Below are positions 1 to 12,343 of a stretch of DNA of 64,000 bases, piece after piece. The DNA comes from Pararhodobacter marinus. Its GTDB lineage: Bacteria; Pseudomonadota; Alphaproteobacteria; Rhodobacterales; Rhodobacteraceae. Numbering within the stretch: position 1 is the stretch's first letter; each line of letters starts with the position of its first letter. The translations under genes and the position numbers were made by a program. Below the pieces are notes generated by a model. That model was not told where the DNA came from, did not search any database, and saw only the letters and a list, made by a program, of their open reading frames with translations. The DNA is taken from assembly GCF_003122215.1 (NCBI RefSeq), contig NZ_QEYD01000006.1, forward strand, positions 278,553 through 342,552, read 5' to 3'.

Positions 1-717
1 CGCGCCGAGGCGGGACAGGTGACCTGTATCGTCGGGCCCAACGGCTCGGGCAAGACAACCCTGATGCGGGCGATCACCGGCGAGGTGCCGTTCCGGGGCC
101 GCGTGCGGCTGGACGGCGACGACACCGCCGCGATGGCGCCCGAGCTGATGGCCGAGCGCCGCGCGGTGCTGCCGCAAACCCTGCCGATGGCCTTTCCGTT
201 TACCGTGCTCGAAGTCGTGCGGCTGGGCCTGATCGGCCGTGCCGCGCTGAGCGCCGAGGCGGCCGCGCTTCCCCACCGTGCGCTCGAACAGGTGGGGCTG
301 TCGGGCTATGCCGGACGCCTGTTCCAGGAATTGTCGGGCGGCGAGCAGCAACGCGCGCATTTCGCCCGCGTGCTGGTGCAGGTCTGGCGCCCGGTGGTCG
401 AGGGACGTCCGCGCTGGCTGTTGCTGGACGAACCCGTCGCCGCGCTGGATATCGGTCACCAGTTGCAGGTGATGCGCATCGCGCGCGATTTCGCCGCGCA
501 GGGGGGCGGTGTGATCGCTGTGATGCACGATCTGAACCTGACCGCGATGACCGCCGACCGCGTCTGCCTGATGCATGAGGGGCGCGTCCTGGCGCAGGGC
601 CGTCCCGAGACGGTCTTCACCGATGCCACGCTGGGCCATGCCTATGGCTGCGCCCTGCGTGTGAGCACGCCACCGCCTGACGGGGGCGTGTTCGTGCTGC
701 CACAGGCCGCCGCCTGA
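1..717 (+). CDS. hmuV: Heme ABC transporter ATP-binding protein HmuV (5' end outside window)
   Basis: This is the ATPase of a heme importer; it would power a HmuU-type permease that moves heme from the periplasm to the cytoplasm. The reading frame is open from base 1, so the true start lies upstream and the first in-frame GTG at 19 is only internal. Visible motifs are Walker A (GPNGSGKTT), the ABC signature LSGGEQQR, Walker B with WLLLDEPVAALDIGHQ, and the switch histidine in VMHDLN. The 'ALDIGHQ' stretch after Walker B is typical of HmuV/FecE-like importers. The TonB-dependent receptor immediately downstream supports heme rather than vitamin B12 or siderophore as substrate, but the substrate is inferred from context. 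Confidence 0.85.
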   Translation, partial: RAEAGQVTCIVGPNGSGKTTLMRAITGEVPFRGRVRLDGDDTAAMAPELMAERRAVLPQTLPMAFPFTVLEVVRLGLIGRAALSAEAAALPHRALEQVGLSGYAGRLFQELSGGEQQRAHFARVLVQVWRPVVEGRPRWLLLDEPVAALDIGHQLQVMRIARDFAAQGGGVIAVMHDLNLTAMTADRVCLMHEGRVLAQGRPETVFTDATLGHAYGCALRVSTPPPDGGVFVLPQAAA

Positions 718-785
718 GCGCGGCCACCCGGATAGAACGCCAGCCAAGCGCCAGCGCCAACAAGAACCGATAAACGGGGGACGAT

Positions 786-2876
786 ATGTCACCGAATTTC
801 AGGCGCTTCGGCGCCGTCTCGACCCTTGCGCTGGCCGCCGCGCTGGCGCTGCCCGCGCCCGCCATGGCGCAAGAGACCGACGAGAGCGTGTTCACCATGC
901 TCGGGCGCATCATTCTGGGCGCAGGCCGTGCGCGCGTCGCCATCGACACGCCGCAGGCTGTCACCGCGCTGGAGGCCGAGGATATCGAGCGCGAACAGGC
1001 CTCGACGCCCGGCGACCTGCTGCGCGCCGTTCCGGGGGCCGAAGCCTTTGGCGGTGCCGCGATGACCGGGCAGTTCCTGAACATCCGGGGTGTCGGTACC
1101 TCGACTTCGTCGGATGAAAACCGCATCGTCGTCACCATCGACGGGGTGCAGAAATACTACGAGCAATACCGCGTCGGGTCGCATTTCGGCGAGCCGGAGC
1201 TGTATCGCCGGGTCGAAGTGCTGCGCGGCCCCGGCTCGTCGCTGCTCTATGGATCGGGGGCGATCGGCGGCGTCGTCGCGTTCGAGACGCGCGAGGCGTC
1301 GGATTTCCTGACCGGCGGATCGGATACCGCCCTGCGCCTGCGCACCGGTGGCAATTCGAATGGTGGCGGCGTCTTCGGTTCGGCCATCTTCGCGCATCGC
1401 TTCAACGAGCGGGTCGAGATCATGGCGGCGCTCACTGGCCGGTCCGAGGGCGATTACGAATCCGGCGACGGCTCGACCGTGACGGGATCGAACATGGACT
1501 CGCAATCGGCGCTTATCAGCGGGACGATCGGGCTGAGCGACAACAGCGAGCAGCGGCTGCGTTTCTCGCTGTCGCGCTGGTACACCGAGGGCGAGCAGGT
1601 CCCGTATTCCGCCTACGGGAATTTCGCGATCTTCGGCAATGTCGACCGGACCGTCACCGACGATACCGCGCAGATCACCTGGGAGAACCCGGCCTCGGAC
1701 AATCCGTGGGTCGACGCGCGGGTGCAATTGTCGTGGAGCCGCTCGATGGTCGAGCAGGAAAACGCGACCAATTACCCCGGCTATCCCTTCGCGCCGCCCT
1801 CGGGGCTGTGGCAGGATTCGACCTATGCCTACGAGGGCGTCAGTCTGGATGCGCGCAACACCGTCACCATGATGGGCCAGAGCTGGGAAAACTACCTGAC
1901 CTTCGGCGGCACGGTTTCGACCCGCGACCGGCTGACCGAGGTGGGCGGCGGCGGTTATGCCTCGCAGCCCGGCGGGACCAGCGACAATTTCGGTCTGTTC
2001 GTGCAGAACGAGTTCATCCTGAACGACCGTTTCACGCTTCTGGCCGCGCTGCGCTATGACCATACCGAGCTGACCGCGACCTCGGGCGCGGATGCCAGCC
2101 TGCTGGGCGTTCCGGTCACGCATTCGGGCTCGGCCGCCTCGCTTGCCGCGCATTACGACATCAACGACAGCTGGTCGGTTTTCGGCTCGCTGGCGGAAAC
2201 CACCCGTCTGCCCACGATCGACGAGGTTTTCGACAGCGTCGACGTGTCGCTGCCCGATCCGCTGGGCCTGCGCCCGGAACATGCACGCACGGTCGAACTG
2301 GGCTTTTCGTGGCAGGGGCGGGATGTCTTTGCCTCGGGCGACGCGCTGGACGTGAAGGTCACGGCCTTCAACAACCAGTTCCGCGACATGATCACCCGCA
2401 CCGGCGGCGGCGTCCCGTTTACCAATATCGGACGGGCGCGGATCCGCGGGATCGAGCTGGAAGCGTCTTACGAGGGCGAATACTGGTTCGGTCGGGTGGC
2501 CGCCAGCGCCATCGAGGGCGTCAACCAGGTGACGGGCGATGTTCTGGCCTCGACGCCGGCGCATCAGGTGATGCTGGAACTGGGCCGCCGTCTGCCGCAA
2601 TACAATCTGGAGCTCGGCTGGCGCGGGACCTTCGCGCACGGCATGACCACCGCCTCGGGCGACCGGGTGTCGGGCTACGGGGTGCATGACATCTACATGA
2701 CCTGGCGTCCCGACCAGGGCGTCTTGCGCGGGACCGAGATCCAGCTCGCGGTCAACAACCTGCTGGACCGGCAATATTACAACGCGCTGGATGTCGGCGG
2801 CTACGGCTTCGCCTTCTCCAACCCGCGTCAGGGCCGCGACGTGCGCCTGACACTGGGCCGGACTTTCAACTTCTGA
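786..2876 (+). CDS. TonB-dependent heme/hemoglobin-type outer-membrane receptor
   Basis: A 696-residue outer-membrane receptor that would take up heme or a heme protein with TonB energy. Residues 1-28 form a signal peptide ending AMAQ. A plug domain follows (about 40-160) with the usual LRGPGSSLLYGSGAIGG segment, then a 22-strand-type barrel that ends in an aromatic residue (TFNF). The LRPEHA segment near residue 500 occupies the place of the NPNL/LxPE region of heme receptors. The ATG at 786 has GGGGGAC just upstream. It follows hmuV by 68 bases on the same strand, which suggests a shared heme-uptake locus. No iron-responsive operator was recognised. The exact ligand cannot be read from sequence; a siderophore receptor is the alternative. 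Confidence 0.85.
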   Translation: MSPNFRRFGAVSTLALAAALALPAPAMAQETDESVFTMLGRIILGAGRARVAIDTPQAVTALEAEDIEREQASTPGDLLRAVPGAEAFGGAAMTGQFLNIRGVGTSTSSDENRIVVTIDGVQKYYEQYRVGSHFGEPELYRRVEVLRGPGSSLLYGSGAIGGVVAFETREASDFLTGGSDTALRLRTGGNSNGGGVFGSAIFAHRFNERVEIMAALTGRSEGDYESGDGSTVTGSNMDSQSALISGTIGLSDNSEQRLRFSLSRWYTEGEQVPYSAYGNFAIFGNVDRTVTDDTAQITWENPASDNPWVDARVQLSWSRSMVEQENATNYPGYPFAPPSGLWQDSTYAYEGVSLDARNTVTMMGQSWENYLTFGGTVSTRDRLTEVGGGGYASQPGGTSDNFGLFVQNEFILNDRFTLLAALRYDHTELTATSGADASLLGVPVTHSGSAASLAAHYDINDSWSVFGSLAETTRLPTIDEVFDSVDVSLPDPLGLRPEHARTVELGFSWQGRDVFASGDALDVKVTAFNNQFRDMITRTGGGVPFTNIGRARIRGIELEASYEGEYWFGRVAASAIEGVNQVTGDVLASTPAHQVMLELGRRLPQYNLELGWRGTFAHGMTTASGDRVSGYGVHDIYMTWRPDQGVLRGTEIQLAVNNLLDRQYYNALDVGGYGFAFSNPRQGRDVRLTLGRTFNF

Positions 2877-2949
2877 GTCCCGCTTCCGAGATCCGCGCGG
2901 TGGCCTGCTCCCTCGGGGCGTCGCGCGGGACACGCCGCTCCGGTCAGGG

Positions 2950-3876
2950 TCAGACCGGGGCGGACAGGTCACCGATGCGGCCGGGCAGAGCCCCGGCCGT
3001 TTCGCGCACCACCTCGGCGATTTCTCCCAACTGCTTGGCCAGCGGGCTGGAATTGCGCCAGATCATGCCGATCGTGCGCCGGGGCTGCGGATCGGGGAAG
3101 CGCGCGATGGCCACATCGGCCGAGCGGGTCTCCACCGCGACTGCCATTTCCGGGATCAGCGTCACGCCGATACCCGCGCCCACCATCTGCACCAGCGTCG
3201 ACAGCGACGAGCCGTCGAGCAATTCGCGCGGCAGGGCGGTCTGCAGCTTGCAGAAGCTCAGGGCCTGATCACGGAAGCAATGCCCCTCTTCCAGCAGCAG
3301 GAGCCGCATCTCGCGCAGCAAGTCGGGTGTGGGGACGGGCAGGTTCGCCTCGGGCTTGGGCCGGACCAGCACGAAATCCTCGGAGAACAGCGCAACCTCG
3401 GTAAAGGCGGGTTCCGAGACGGGCAGGGCGACGATGGCGGTATCGAGCCGCCCGTCATGCAGTTCAGCCAGCAGCTTGGGCGTCACCGTCTCGCGCACAT
3501 GCAGGTCGAGATCGGCGTTCTGCCGGGTCAGCGTGCCGATGAGCGAGGGCAGCAGATAGGGCGCGATGGTGGGGATCACGCCCAGCCGCAGCCGGCCCAC
3601 CAGCCGCTCGCGCGAGGCGCGCGCCAGATCTTCCAGCTCATCGACCGAGCGCAGGATTCCGCGCACACGGTCCGAGAACTCTTCGCCAAAGGCCGTCAGC
3701 CGCACCTGGCGCGCGCCACGCTCGAACAGGGCGGTGCCGAGGGATTCTTCTAAGTCCTTGATCTGCATGGACAAAGCGGGTTGCGAGATGGCGCAGGCAT
3801 CGGCGGCTCGGCCGAAATGGCCATGCTGGGCGAGGGCCTCGAAATAGCGGAACTGCTTGAGGGACAGGTTGATCAT
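2950..3876 (-). CDS. oxyR: OxyR, hydrogen-peroxide-sensing LysR-type regulator
   Basis: A 308-residue LysR-family regulator. The N-terminal winged helix spans about residues 3-62 (FGRAADACAISQPALSMQIK) and the effector domain about 90-295. Two cysteines, C200 and C209, sit in the stretch GHCFRDQALSFC. Their context and eight-residue spacing match the redox-active pair (C199/C208) of E. coli OxyR, which forms a disulfide with peroxide. It is divergent from katG across a 171-base spacer, the classical arrangement in which OxyR controls the catalase-peroxidase. The ATG at 3876 begins MINLSLKQFRYF, a standard OxyR start. Identification is firm; regulation of katG here is inferred from position. 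Confidence 0.93.
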   Translation of the reverse strand: MINLSLKQFRYFEALAQHGHFGRAADACAISQPALSMQIKDLEESLGTALFERGARQVRLTAFGEEFSDRVRGILRSVDELEDLARASRERLVGRLRLGVIPTIAPYLLPSLIGTLTRQNADLDLHVRETVTPKLLAELHDGRLDTAIVALPVSEPAFTEVALFSEDFVLVRPKPEANLPVPTPDLLREMRLLLLEEGHCFRDQALSFCKLQTALPRELLDGSSLSTLVQMVGAGIGVTLIPEMAVAVETRSADVAIARFPDPQPRRTIGMIWRNSSPLAKQLGEIAEVVRETAGALPGRIGDLSAPV

Positions 3877-6213
<2,337 letters not shown>

Positions 6214-6235
6214 GATCCGGTCGTATGAACGAAAG

Positions 6236-6269
6236 CGGGCGCGGTCGAAAGACCGCGCCCGTTGCTTTT
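6236..6269 (+). terminator. Rho-independent terminator after katG
   Basis: A perfect 11-bp GC-rich stem (6236-6246 with 6251-6261) and a GAAA tetraloop are followed by a TTTT run. It lies 23 bases past the katG stop codon and before the convergent galE gene. Confidence 0.9.
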
Positions 6270-6297
6270 GTGTCTGAGGTGGGCCTGCGCCGCAATC

Positions 6298-7284
6298 TCA
6301 GCCCGGATAGCCGCCGGTCTTGTGCCAGGTCCAGGCGTCCTTGATCATCGTCTTCAGAGACGAGCGCGCCGGGTCCCAGCCCAGCTCGGTCAGCGCCGCG
6401 TGACTGCCTGAAACAAGGCTGGTCGCATCGCCGCCGCGCCGGGGCCCGTAACGGTGGGGCACCTTGTGGCCGGTCGCCGCGCGGGCATGGCCGATCACTT
6501 CCTTGACCGTGAATCCCGCCCCGGTGCCGAGGTTGAACACCCGGCTGCCCTTGTCGTCGAGCAGCCATTCAAGGCCCAGCACATGCGCCTCGACCAGATC
6601 CATCACATGGACATAGTCGCGCACGCAGGTGCCGTCATGGGTATCGTAATCGTCGCCATGGATCACCAGTTCGGGGCGCTGGCCGTCGATGGCTTCCAGC
6701 ATCACCGGGATCAGATGCGTTTCGGGACGGTGGCATTCGCCAATCTCGGCCTCGGGGTCGGCGCCCGCCACGTTGAAATAGCGGAAGATCACCGTGCGCA
6801 GGCCATGCGCGGCGCGGAAGTCGCGCAGAATCTCCTCGACCGCGCGTTTCGACGAACCATAGGCGTTGATCGGTTCCTGCCGGCAATCTTCGGTCAGAAG
6901 CACGCCATCCTGTTCGCCATAGGTGGCGCAGGTCGAGGAAAAGACAAAGTCCAGAACGCCATGCGCGACCGCCGCCTCGACCAACGACAGCGACCCCATC
7001 ACGTTGTTGCGCCAGTACTTGCCCGGGTCGGACATCGCCTCGCCCACCTGGCTGAAGGCGGCGAAATGCATGACGGCGACCGGCTGGTACTCGGCAAAGG
7101 CGCGGTCCAGCGCGGCGCGGTCCATCAGGTCGCCCTGAACCAGCGGTCCGAACTTGACGGCCTGCGCCCAGCCGGTGGAAAGATTGTCATAGGTGACAGG
7201 CACATAGCCCTTCGCCGCCAAGACCTTGCAGGCATGCGAGCCGATATAGCCCGCACCCCCGGTGACGAGAACGTGTTTCGTCAT
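6298..7284 (-). CDS. galE: UDP-glucose 4-epimerase GalE
   Basis: A 328-residue short-chain dehydrogenase-type epimerase that interconverts UDP-glucose and UDP-galactose using tightly bound NAD. The N-terminal GGAGYIGSHACK is the NAD-binding Rossmann motif. The catalytic pair is Y142 and K146 (AYGSSK), with the SSTCATYG serine/threonine loop before it. The length is normal. It lies 25 bases downstream of galU on the same strand, so the two are probably co-transcribed as a nucleotide-sugar unit for polysaccharide synthesis. An AG-rich ribosome-binding site is weak but the start MTKHVLVTGG is typical. Confidence 0.93.
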   Translation of the reverse strand: MTKHVLVTGGAGYIGSHACKVLAAKGYVPVTYDNLSTGWAQAVKFGPLVQGDLMDRAALDRAFAEYQPVAVMHFAAFSQVGEAMSDPGKYWRNNVMGSLSLVEAAVAHGVLDFVFSSTCATYGEQDGVLLTEDCRQEPINAYGSSKRAVEEILRDFRAAHGLRTVIFRYFNVAGADPEAEIGECHRPETHLIPVMLEAIDGQRPELVIHGDDYDTHDGTCVRDYVHVMDLVEAHVLGLEWLLDDKGSRVFNLGTGAGFTVKEVIGHARAATGHKVPHRYGPRRGGDATSLVSGSHAALTELGWDPARSSLKTMIKDAWTWHKTGGYPG

Positions 7285-7309
7285 CCCGCCCTGTCCTCCG
7301 CGCGGTCGC

Positions 7310-8230
7310 TCAGCGACCGGCTTTGGACGAGGACGAGGCCGGTGCAGCCCCGTCCCGTTCGGCCAGACGCTCGCGCATCAGGTCATAGAACTTGTCGCGG
7401 AATTCCTCGTGGTCGATGGCGTAATCGACGATGGCGTTGAGATAGCCGAATTTCGAGCCGCAATCGTAGCGATGCGCCGACATTTCCATCGCCGCGACCT
7501 TGCCCTGGTCGGCCAGGATGTCGATGGCGTCGGCCAGCTGGATCTCGCCGCCCGCGCCGGGTTCGAGCTTGCGCAGGATATCGAAGATCTCGGCGTTGAA
7601 CACGTAGCGGCCCATCGAGGCCAGGTGCGAGGGTGCGTCTTCCAGCTTCGGCTTCTCGACCAGACCCGCCACGGTGACGCGGCCATCGGGGCCTTTGGGG
7701 CCGGGTTTGACGATCCCGTATTTGTGGACCACGTCGTCTTCGACCTCGGTCACGCACAGATAATTGGTCGGGTTCTGCTCGTAGGCGGCGACCATCTCGG
7801 CGGTGGGCAGGGTGCTGCCCTTCATCAGGTCGTCGGCCAGCAGCACCGCGAAGGGCGCATCGCCCACGGCGGGCGCGGCGCAAAGCACGGCATCGCCGAG
7901 GCCCTTGGGTTCGGGCTGGCGGATGAAGATACAGTTGATGCCTTCGGGGATGATGTTGCGCACCATGTCGCGTTCCTTGTGCTTGCCCTTCTGGGACAGC
8001 TGGAACTCAAGCTCGAGATTGGCGTCGAAATGGTCGCCGATGGCGCGCTTGGGACGGCCCGTCACGAAAATGATGTCGGTGATGCCGGCCGCAATCGCCT
8101 CTTCGACGGCGTATTGGACGATGGGTTTGTCGATGATCGGCAACAATTCTTTCGGCATCGCTTTCGTCGCGGGCAGGAACCGCGTTCCGAGACCTGCAAC
8201 CGGGAACACTGCTTTCCGAATTCTTGTCAT
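7310..8230 (-). CDS. galU: UTP-glucose-1-phosphate uridylyltransferase GalU
   Basis: A 306-residue nucleotidyltransferase that makes UDP-glucose from UTP and glucose-1-phosphate. The N-terminal signature GLGTRFLPATKAMPKE and the following VQYAVEEA are diagnostic for bacterial GalU. Internal markers include FVTGR, RQPEPKGLGDAV and the C-terminal GSKFGYLNA. It is followed by galE. UDP-glucose is the substrate of the cellulose synthase encoded about 40 kb to the right, though nothing here shows co-regulation. The serine/alanine-rich last 20 residues are a non-conserved tail. Confidence 0.95.
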   Translation of the reverse strand: MTRIRKAVFPVAGLGTRFLPATKAMPKELLPIIDKPIVQYAVEEAIAAGITDIIFVTGRPKRAIGDHFDANLELEFQLSQKGKHKERDMVRNIIPEGINCIFIRQPEPKGLGDAVLCAAPAVGDAPFAVLLADDLMKGSTLPTAEMVAAYEQNPTNYLCVTEVEDDVVHKYGIVKPGPKGPDGRVTVAGLVEKPKLEDAPSHLASMGRYVFNAEIFDILRKLEPGAGGEIQLADAIDILADQGKVAAMEMSAHRYDCGSKFGYLNAIVDYAIDHEEFRDKFYDLMRERLAERDGAAPASSSSKAGR

Positions 8231-8415
8231 GATCTTCGCAATCCGTCGTTGAAACTTGTTTGGGCGCCCTCGTTCTACGACTCCGGCCCATCATCGGCAA
8301 CAGGCATGTCCTGCAGGGGCCGGGACGCGGCAACAATCGGCTTTCATCGCGCCATCGGGCACATCACGGCGCAACAAAGACGCGCGGCAGGGGCGCCGCG
8401 CGCGTCGGTCTGCCC

Positions 8416-9868
8416 TCAATCTAGCCGTCGTGCGGGATTCATCAATCCCATGACCCATTCAAGCACGATGAAGCCGGCAATCGTGGCGAAGGTCGCGGCA
8501 AAGGCGCTTTGCCAGCCCGCAAGCTGCGCGGCATCGGCGGCGCTTGCACGGCCCAGCACCGCGCCCGCCTCGGTGCCGCCGGGGGCCAGCACGAACAGCA
8601 CGAGCGAGGTCAGCGCCGTGCCCACCACCGCGCCGCTGGAGCGAAAGAAGGTCATCGCCCCGGCGGCCCGCCCGCCCGCGCGTGCGGTCGGGCGCCGTGT
8701 TCTGCACCACGGTGTTCATCACCGACATGACGGTGCCCAGCGTCAGCCCGACGGTCAGATAGGTGCCCATCAGCGCCGGACGCCCCATCGTCGCGCCCTG
8801 CATGGCCAGGATCAGGATCGCGCCCGCGCAGAGCGGCAAGGTGAGCGAGGGAAACAGCAGCGTGCGCCCGGTCAGCGTGATCAGGTTGCCGGTGACGAAC
8901 CCGGCTGCACCCAGCGACACGGTCAGCGCCAGCATCGCCGAGGCGGTCGCCACCGCGCCGTCGCCGCGCAGGATCGCGTGGAACAGCGGGATCGTCGTGA
9001 TCAGGGACACCATCGCCGCGCCGTGGCAGAACACCATGACCGAGGCGCGGTTGATCGCCGGAACCCGGAACAGGGCCGGCGGAAACAAGGGATTGCGCGC
9101 GCGTTTCTCGCTGATGACCAGCCCTGCCAGACCCGCCGCGCCGATCAGCGCACCCAGCAGCGCCACCCAGCGCAGATGCGCGTCGCCGATCAGCTCGATC
9201 GCGGCGGTCACACCCAGCACCAGGGTCAGCAGGGCAAGGAAGCCGCGCAGGTCGAAGGCCCGGTCCGGGGGCTCCGAGGCGCTGGGGATCGGCTGACGGG
9301 CCAGCAGCACCATCGCCAGCAGCGCCAGCGGCACGGTGCCCAGAAACAGGCTGCGCCAGCCCAGGGTCGCCACGAGGATCCCGCCGATGAACGGCCCCAG
9401 CGTCGAGGCCAGCATGACAATCGCGGCAAGGTTGCCCTGCGCCCGCCCGCGGTTGCGCGGTGCAACAAGATCGGCGATCAGCGCCTGGCTCAGCGCCATC
9501 AGCCCGCCGCCGCCCAGCCCCTGAACCAGCCGGCCCGCGGCCAGGACCGAGATATTGCCCGCCACCGTACAGAGGAGCGCGCCCGCGATATAGACCGTCA
9601 GCGCGGCCATCATCATCCGTTTGCGCCCCATCATGTCGCCCAGAAGCCCGTAAAGCGGCCCGGCCACGGTCAGCGCGATCATGTAGCCCATCACCAGCCA
9701 GGGCAGGCGCCTGAGCTGTCCCAGATCGGCGCCGATATCGGGAAGTGCGACCGAGACCATGGTCTGGTTCGCGATGGCCAGAAAGACCGGCACGCCGATC
9801 AGCGGCAGCAGCATCAGCGGCTGTGCAGGGGCAGTCGGGGCAGACGGGTTCGGGGCTGCGTCGGACAC
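8416..9868 (-). pseudogene. MFS drug-resistance-type transporter with a frameshift near its C-terminus
   Basis: A 14-TM-like major facilitator of the DHA2/EmrB drug-efflux type. The frame from GTG at 9868 encodes a normal transporter up to QNTAPDRTRG. It then runs into an arginine-rich nonsense tail and stops at 8459. The proper continuation (AMTFFRSSGAVVGTAL and a last membrane helix, ending at 8416) lies in the next frame. The switch falls in the GC run at about 8660-8685; removing one base from a GGG there restores GGRAAGAMTFF. So either the gene is broken in its last fifth or the assembly has a one-base error. A bidirectional-looking hairpin separates it from ligC, so it is probably not part of the lig operon. 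Substrate unknown. Confidence 0.8.
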
Positions 9869-9892
9869 GCGATGTTCCTGACGAAGAACGGG

Positions 9893-9924
9893 AAAAGGCG
9901 CCGCCCGGTCGGGGCGGCGCCTTT
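9893..9924 (-). terminator. Rho-independent terminator after ligC
   Basis: A perfect 13-bp stem (9894-9906 with 9912-9924) and a 5-base loop give a TTTT run when read on the minus strand. It lies just past the ligC stop codon and before the MFS start, closing the ligABC transcript. Confidence 0.85.
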
Positions 9925-9957
9925 CATTAACACGTTAATCGAGCGGCGTGAAGCGCC

Positions 9958-10902
9958 TCAGCCGAAGCTTTTCTCGATCTTGTCGAGCGTCTTCATCGCC
10001 GCCAGCACATCATGCACCGAACCGTTCGGCTCGCGCTTTTCCTGAATGGCCGAGATGAATTCGCGGTCGATCAGCTCGATGCCGTTGTTCGACACCGCCA
10101 CCCCGTCCAGATCGATCGGGTTTTCCTTGCCGTCGAACAGATCGTCATAGCGTGCCAGATAGGTACCGTTGTCGCAGATATAGCGGAAGAACGTGCCGAA
10201 CGGCCCGTCATTGTTGAACGACAGCGACAGGGTGCAGATCGCGCCCTTGGGCGTCTTCATGCCGATGGACATGTCCATGGCGATGCCCAGCTCGGGGTGA
10301 TGCGGACCTTCCAGACCGAAGGCCTTATCGACCACTTCGCCGGTCTGATACTGGAACAGGTCGACCGTGTGGCAGGCATGGTGCCACAGCAAGTGGTCGG
10401 TCCAGCTGCGCGGTTCGCCCTTGGCGTTCAGGTTCGAGCGACGCATGAAATACGTCTGCACGTCCATCTGCTGGATCTTCAGCTCGCCCGCGGCGATCTT
10501 GTTGTGGATCCACTGATGCGACGGGTTGAAGCGCCGGACCTGACCGGCCATGGCCAGAACACCGGTTTCCTTCTGCACTTTGCAGATCGCCTCGGAATCC
10601 TCGAGGCTGTCGGCCATCGGGATCTCGATCAGCACCGGCTTGCCCGCCTTCATGCAGGCGATGGCCTGCTCGGCGTGCATTTGCGTGGGCGTGGCCAGGA
10701 TCACCGCGTCGACATCGTCGCGTGCAAGGCACTCGTCGAGATCGGTGGCGGCATGGGCGATCCCGCGTTCGGCGGCGAGGGCGTCGATCTTTTCACGGGT
10801 CGGCCCCATGACCGAGGTCACGGTCACTTCCTCGATCGCGGCCAGCGCGTCGAGATGCTTGATCCCGAAGGCGCCATAGGCGCCGGCGACACAGATACGC
10901 AT
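9958..10902 (-). CDS. ligC: 4-carboxy-2-hydroxymuconate-6-semialdehyde dehydrogenase LigC
   Basis: A 314-residue GFO/IDH/MocA-family oxidoreductase. LigC oxidises the semialdehyde (hemiacetal form) produced by protocatechuate 4,5-cleavage to 2-pyrone-4,6-dicarboxylate with NADP. The N-terminal Rossmann segment is followed by the family stretch CTPTQMHAEQA-like (ATPTQMHAEQAIAC), then MDVQTYFMRR and SWTDHLLWHHACHTVDLF. These match Sphingobium LigC as I know it nearly word for word. It is the last gene of ligA-ligB-ligC, 18 bases after ligB, and is followed by a terminator. Confidence is high because both sequence and neighbours agree. Confidence 0.93.
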   Translation of the reverse strand: MRICVAGAYGAFGIKHLDALAAIEEVTVTSVMGPTREKIDALAAERGIAHAATDLDECLARDDVDAVILATPTQMHAEQAIACMKAGKPVLIEIPMADSLEDSEAICKVQKETGVLAMAGQVRRFNPSHQWIHNKIAAGELKIQQMDVQTYFMRRSNLNAKGEPRSWTDHLLWHHACHTVDLFQYQTGEVVDKAFGLEGPHHPELGIAMDMSIGMKTPKGAICTLSLSFNNDGPFGTFFRYICDNGTYLARYDDLFDGKENPIDLDGVAVSNNGIELIDREFISAIQEKREPNGSVHDVLAAMKTLDKIEKSFG

Positions 10903-10920
10903 GTCTCGTCTCCCTGTTGC

Positions 10921-12194
<1,274 letters not shown>

Positions 12195-12343
12195 TGCTTT
12201 TTCTCCCGTTTATCGTGGCGCTCCGGGATCCGTCGCGCGGTTGTCGATCAATCGCGCCGGGGGGCACCCGATCGCGCGATGTATACATGGAAGCGCCCGG
12301 ACAGGCCAATTGAATCCCGACGCCGGCCATTGAAAAAAGCTAT

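Noticed and set aside
789..2972. Long open frame (727 codons) antisense to the TonB receptor
   Set aside because: Its product is rich in arginine, histidine and glycine with no domain. It is the mirror of a well-supported gene in GC-rich DNA.
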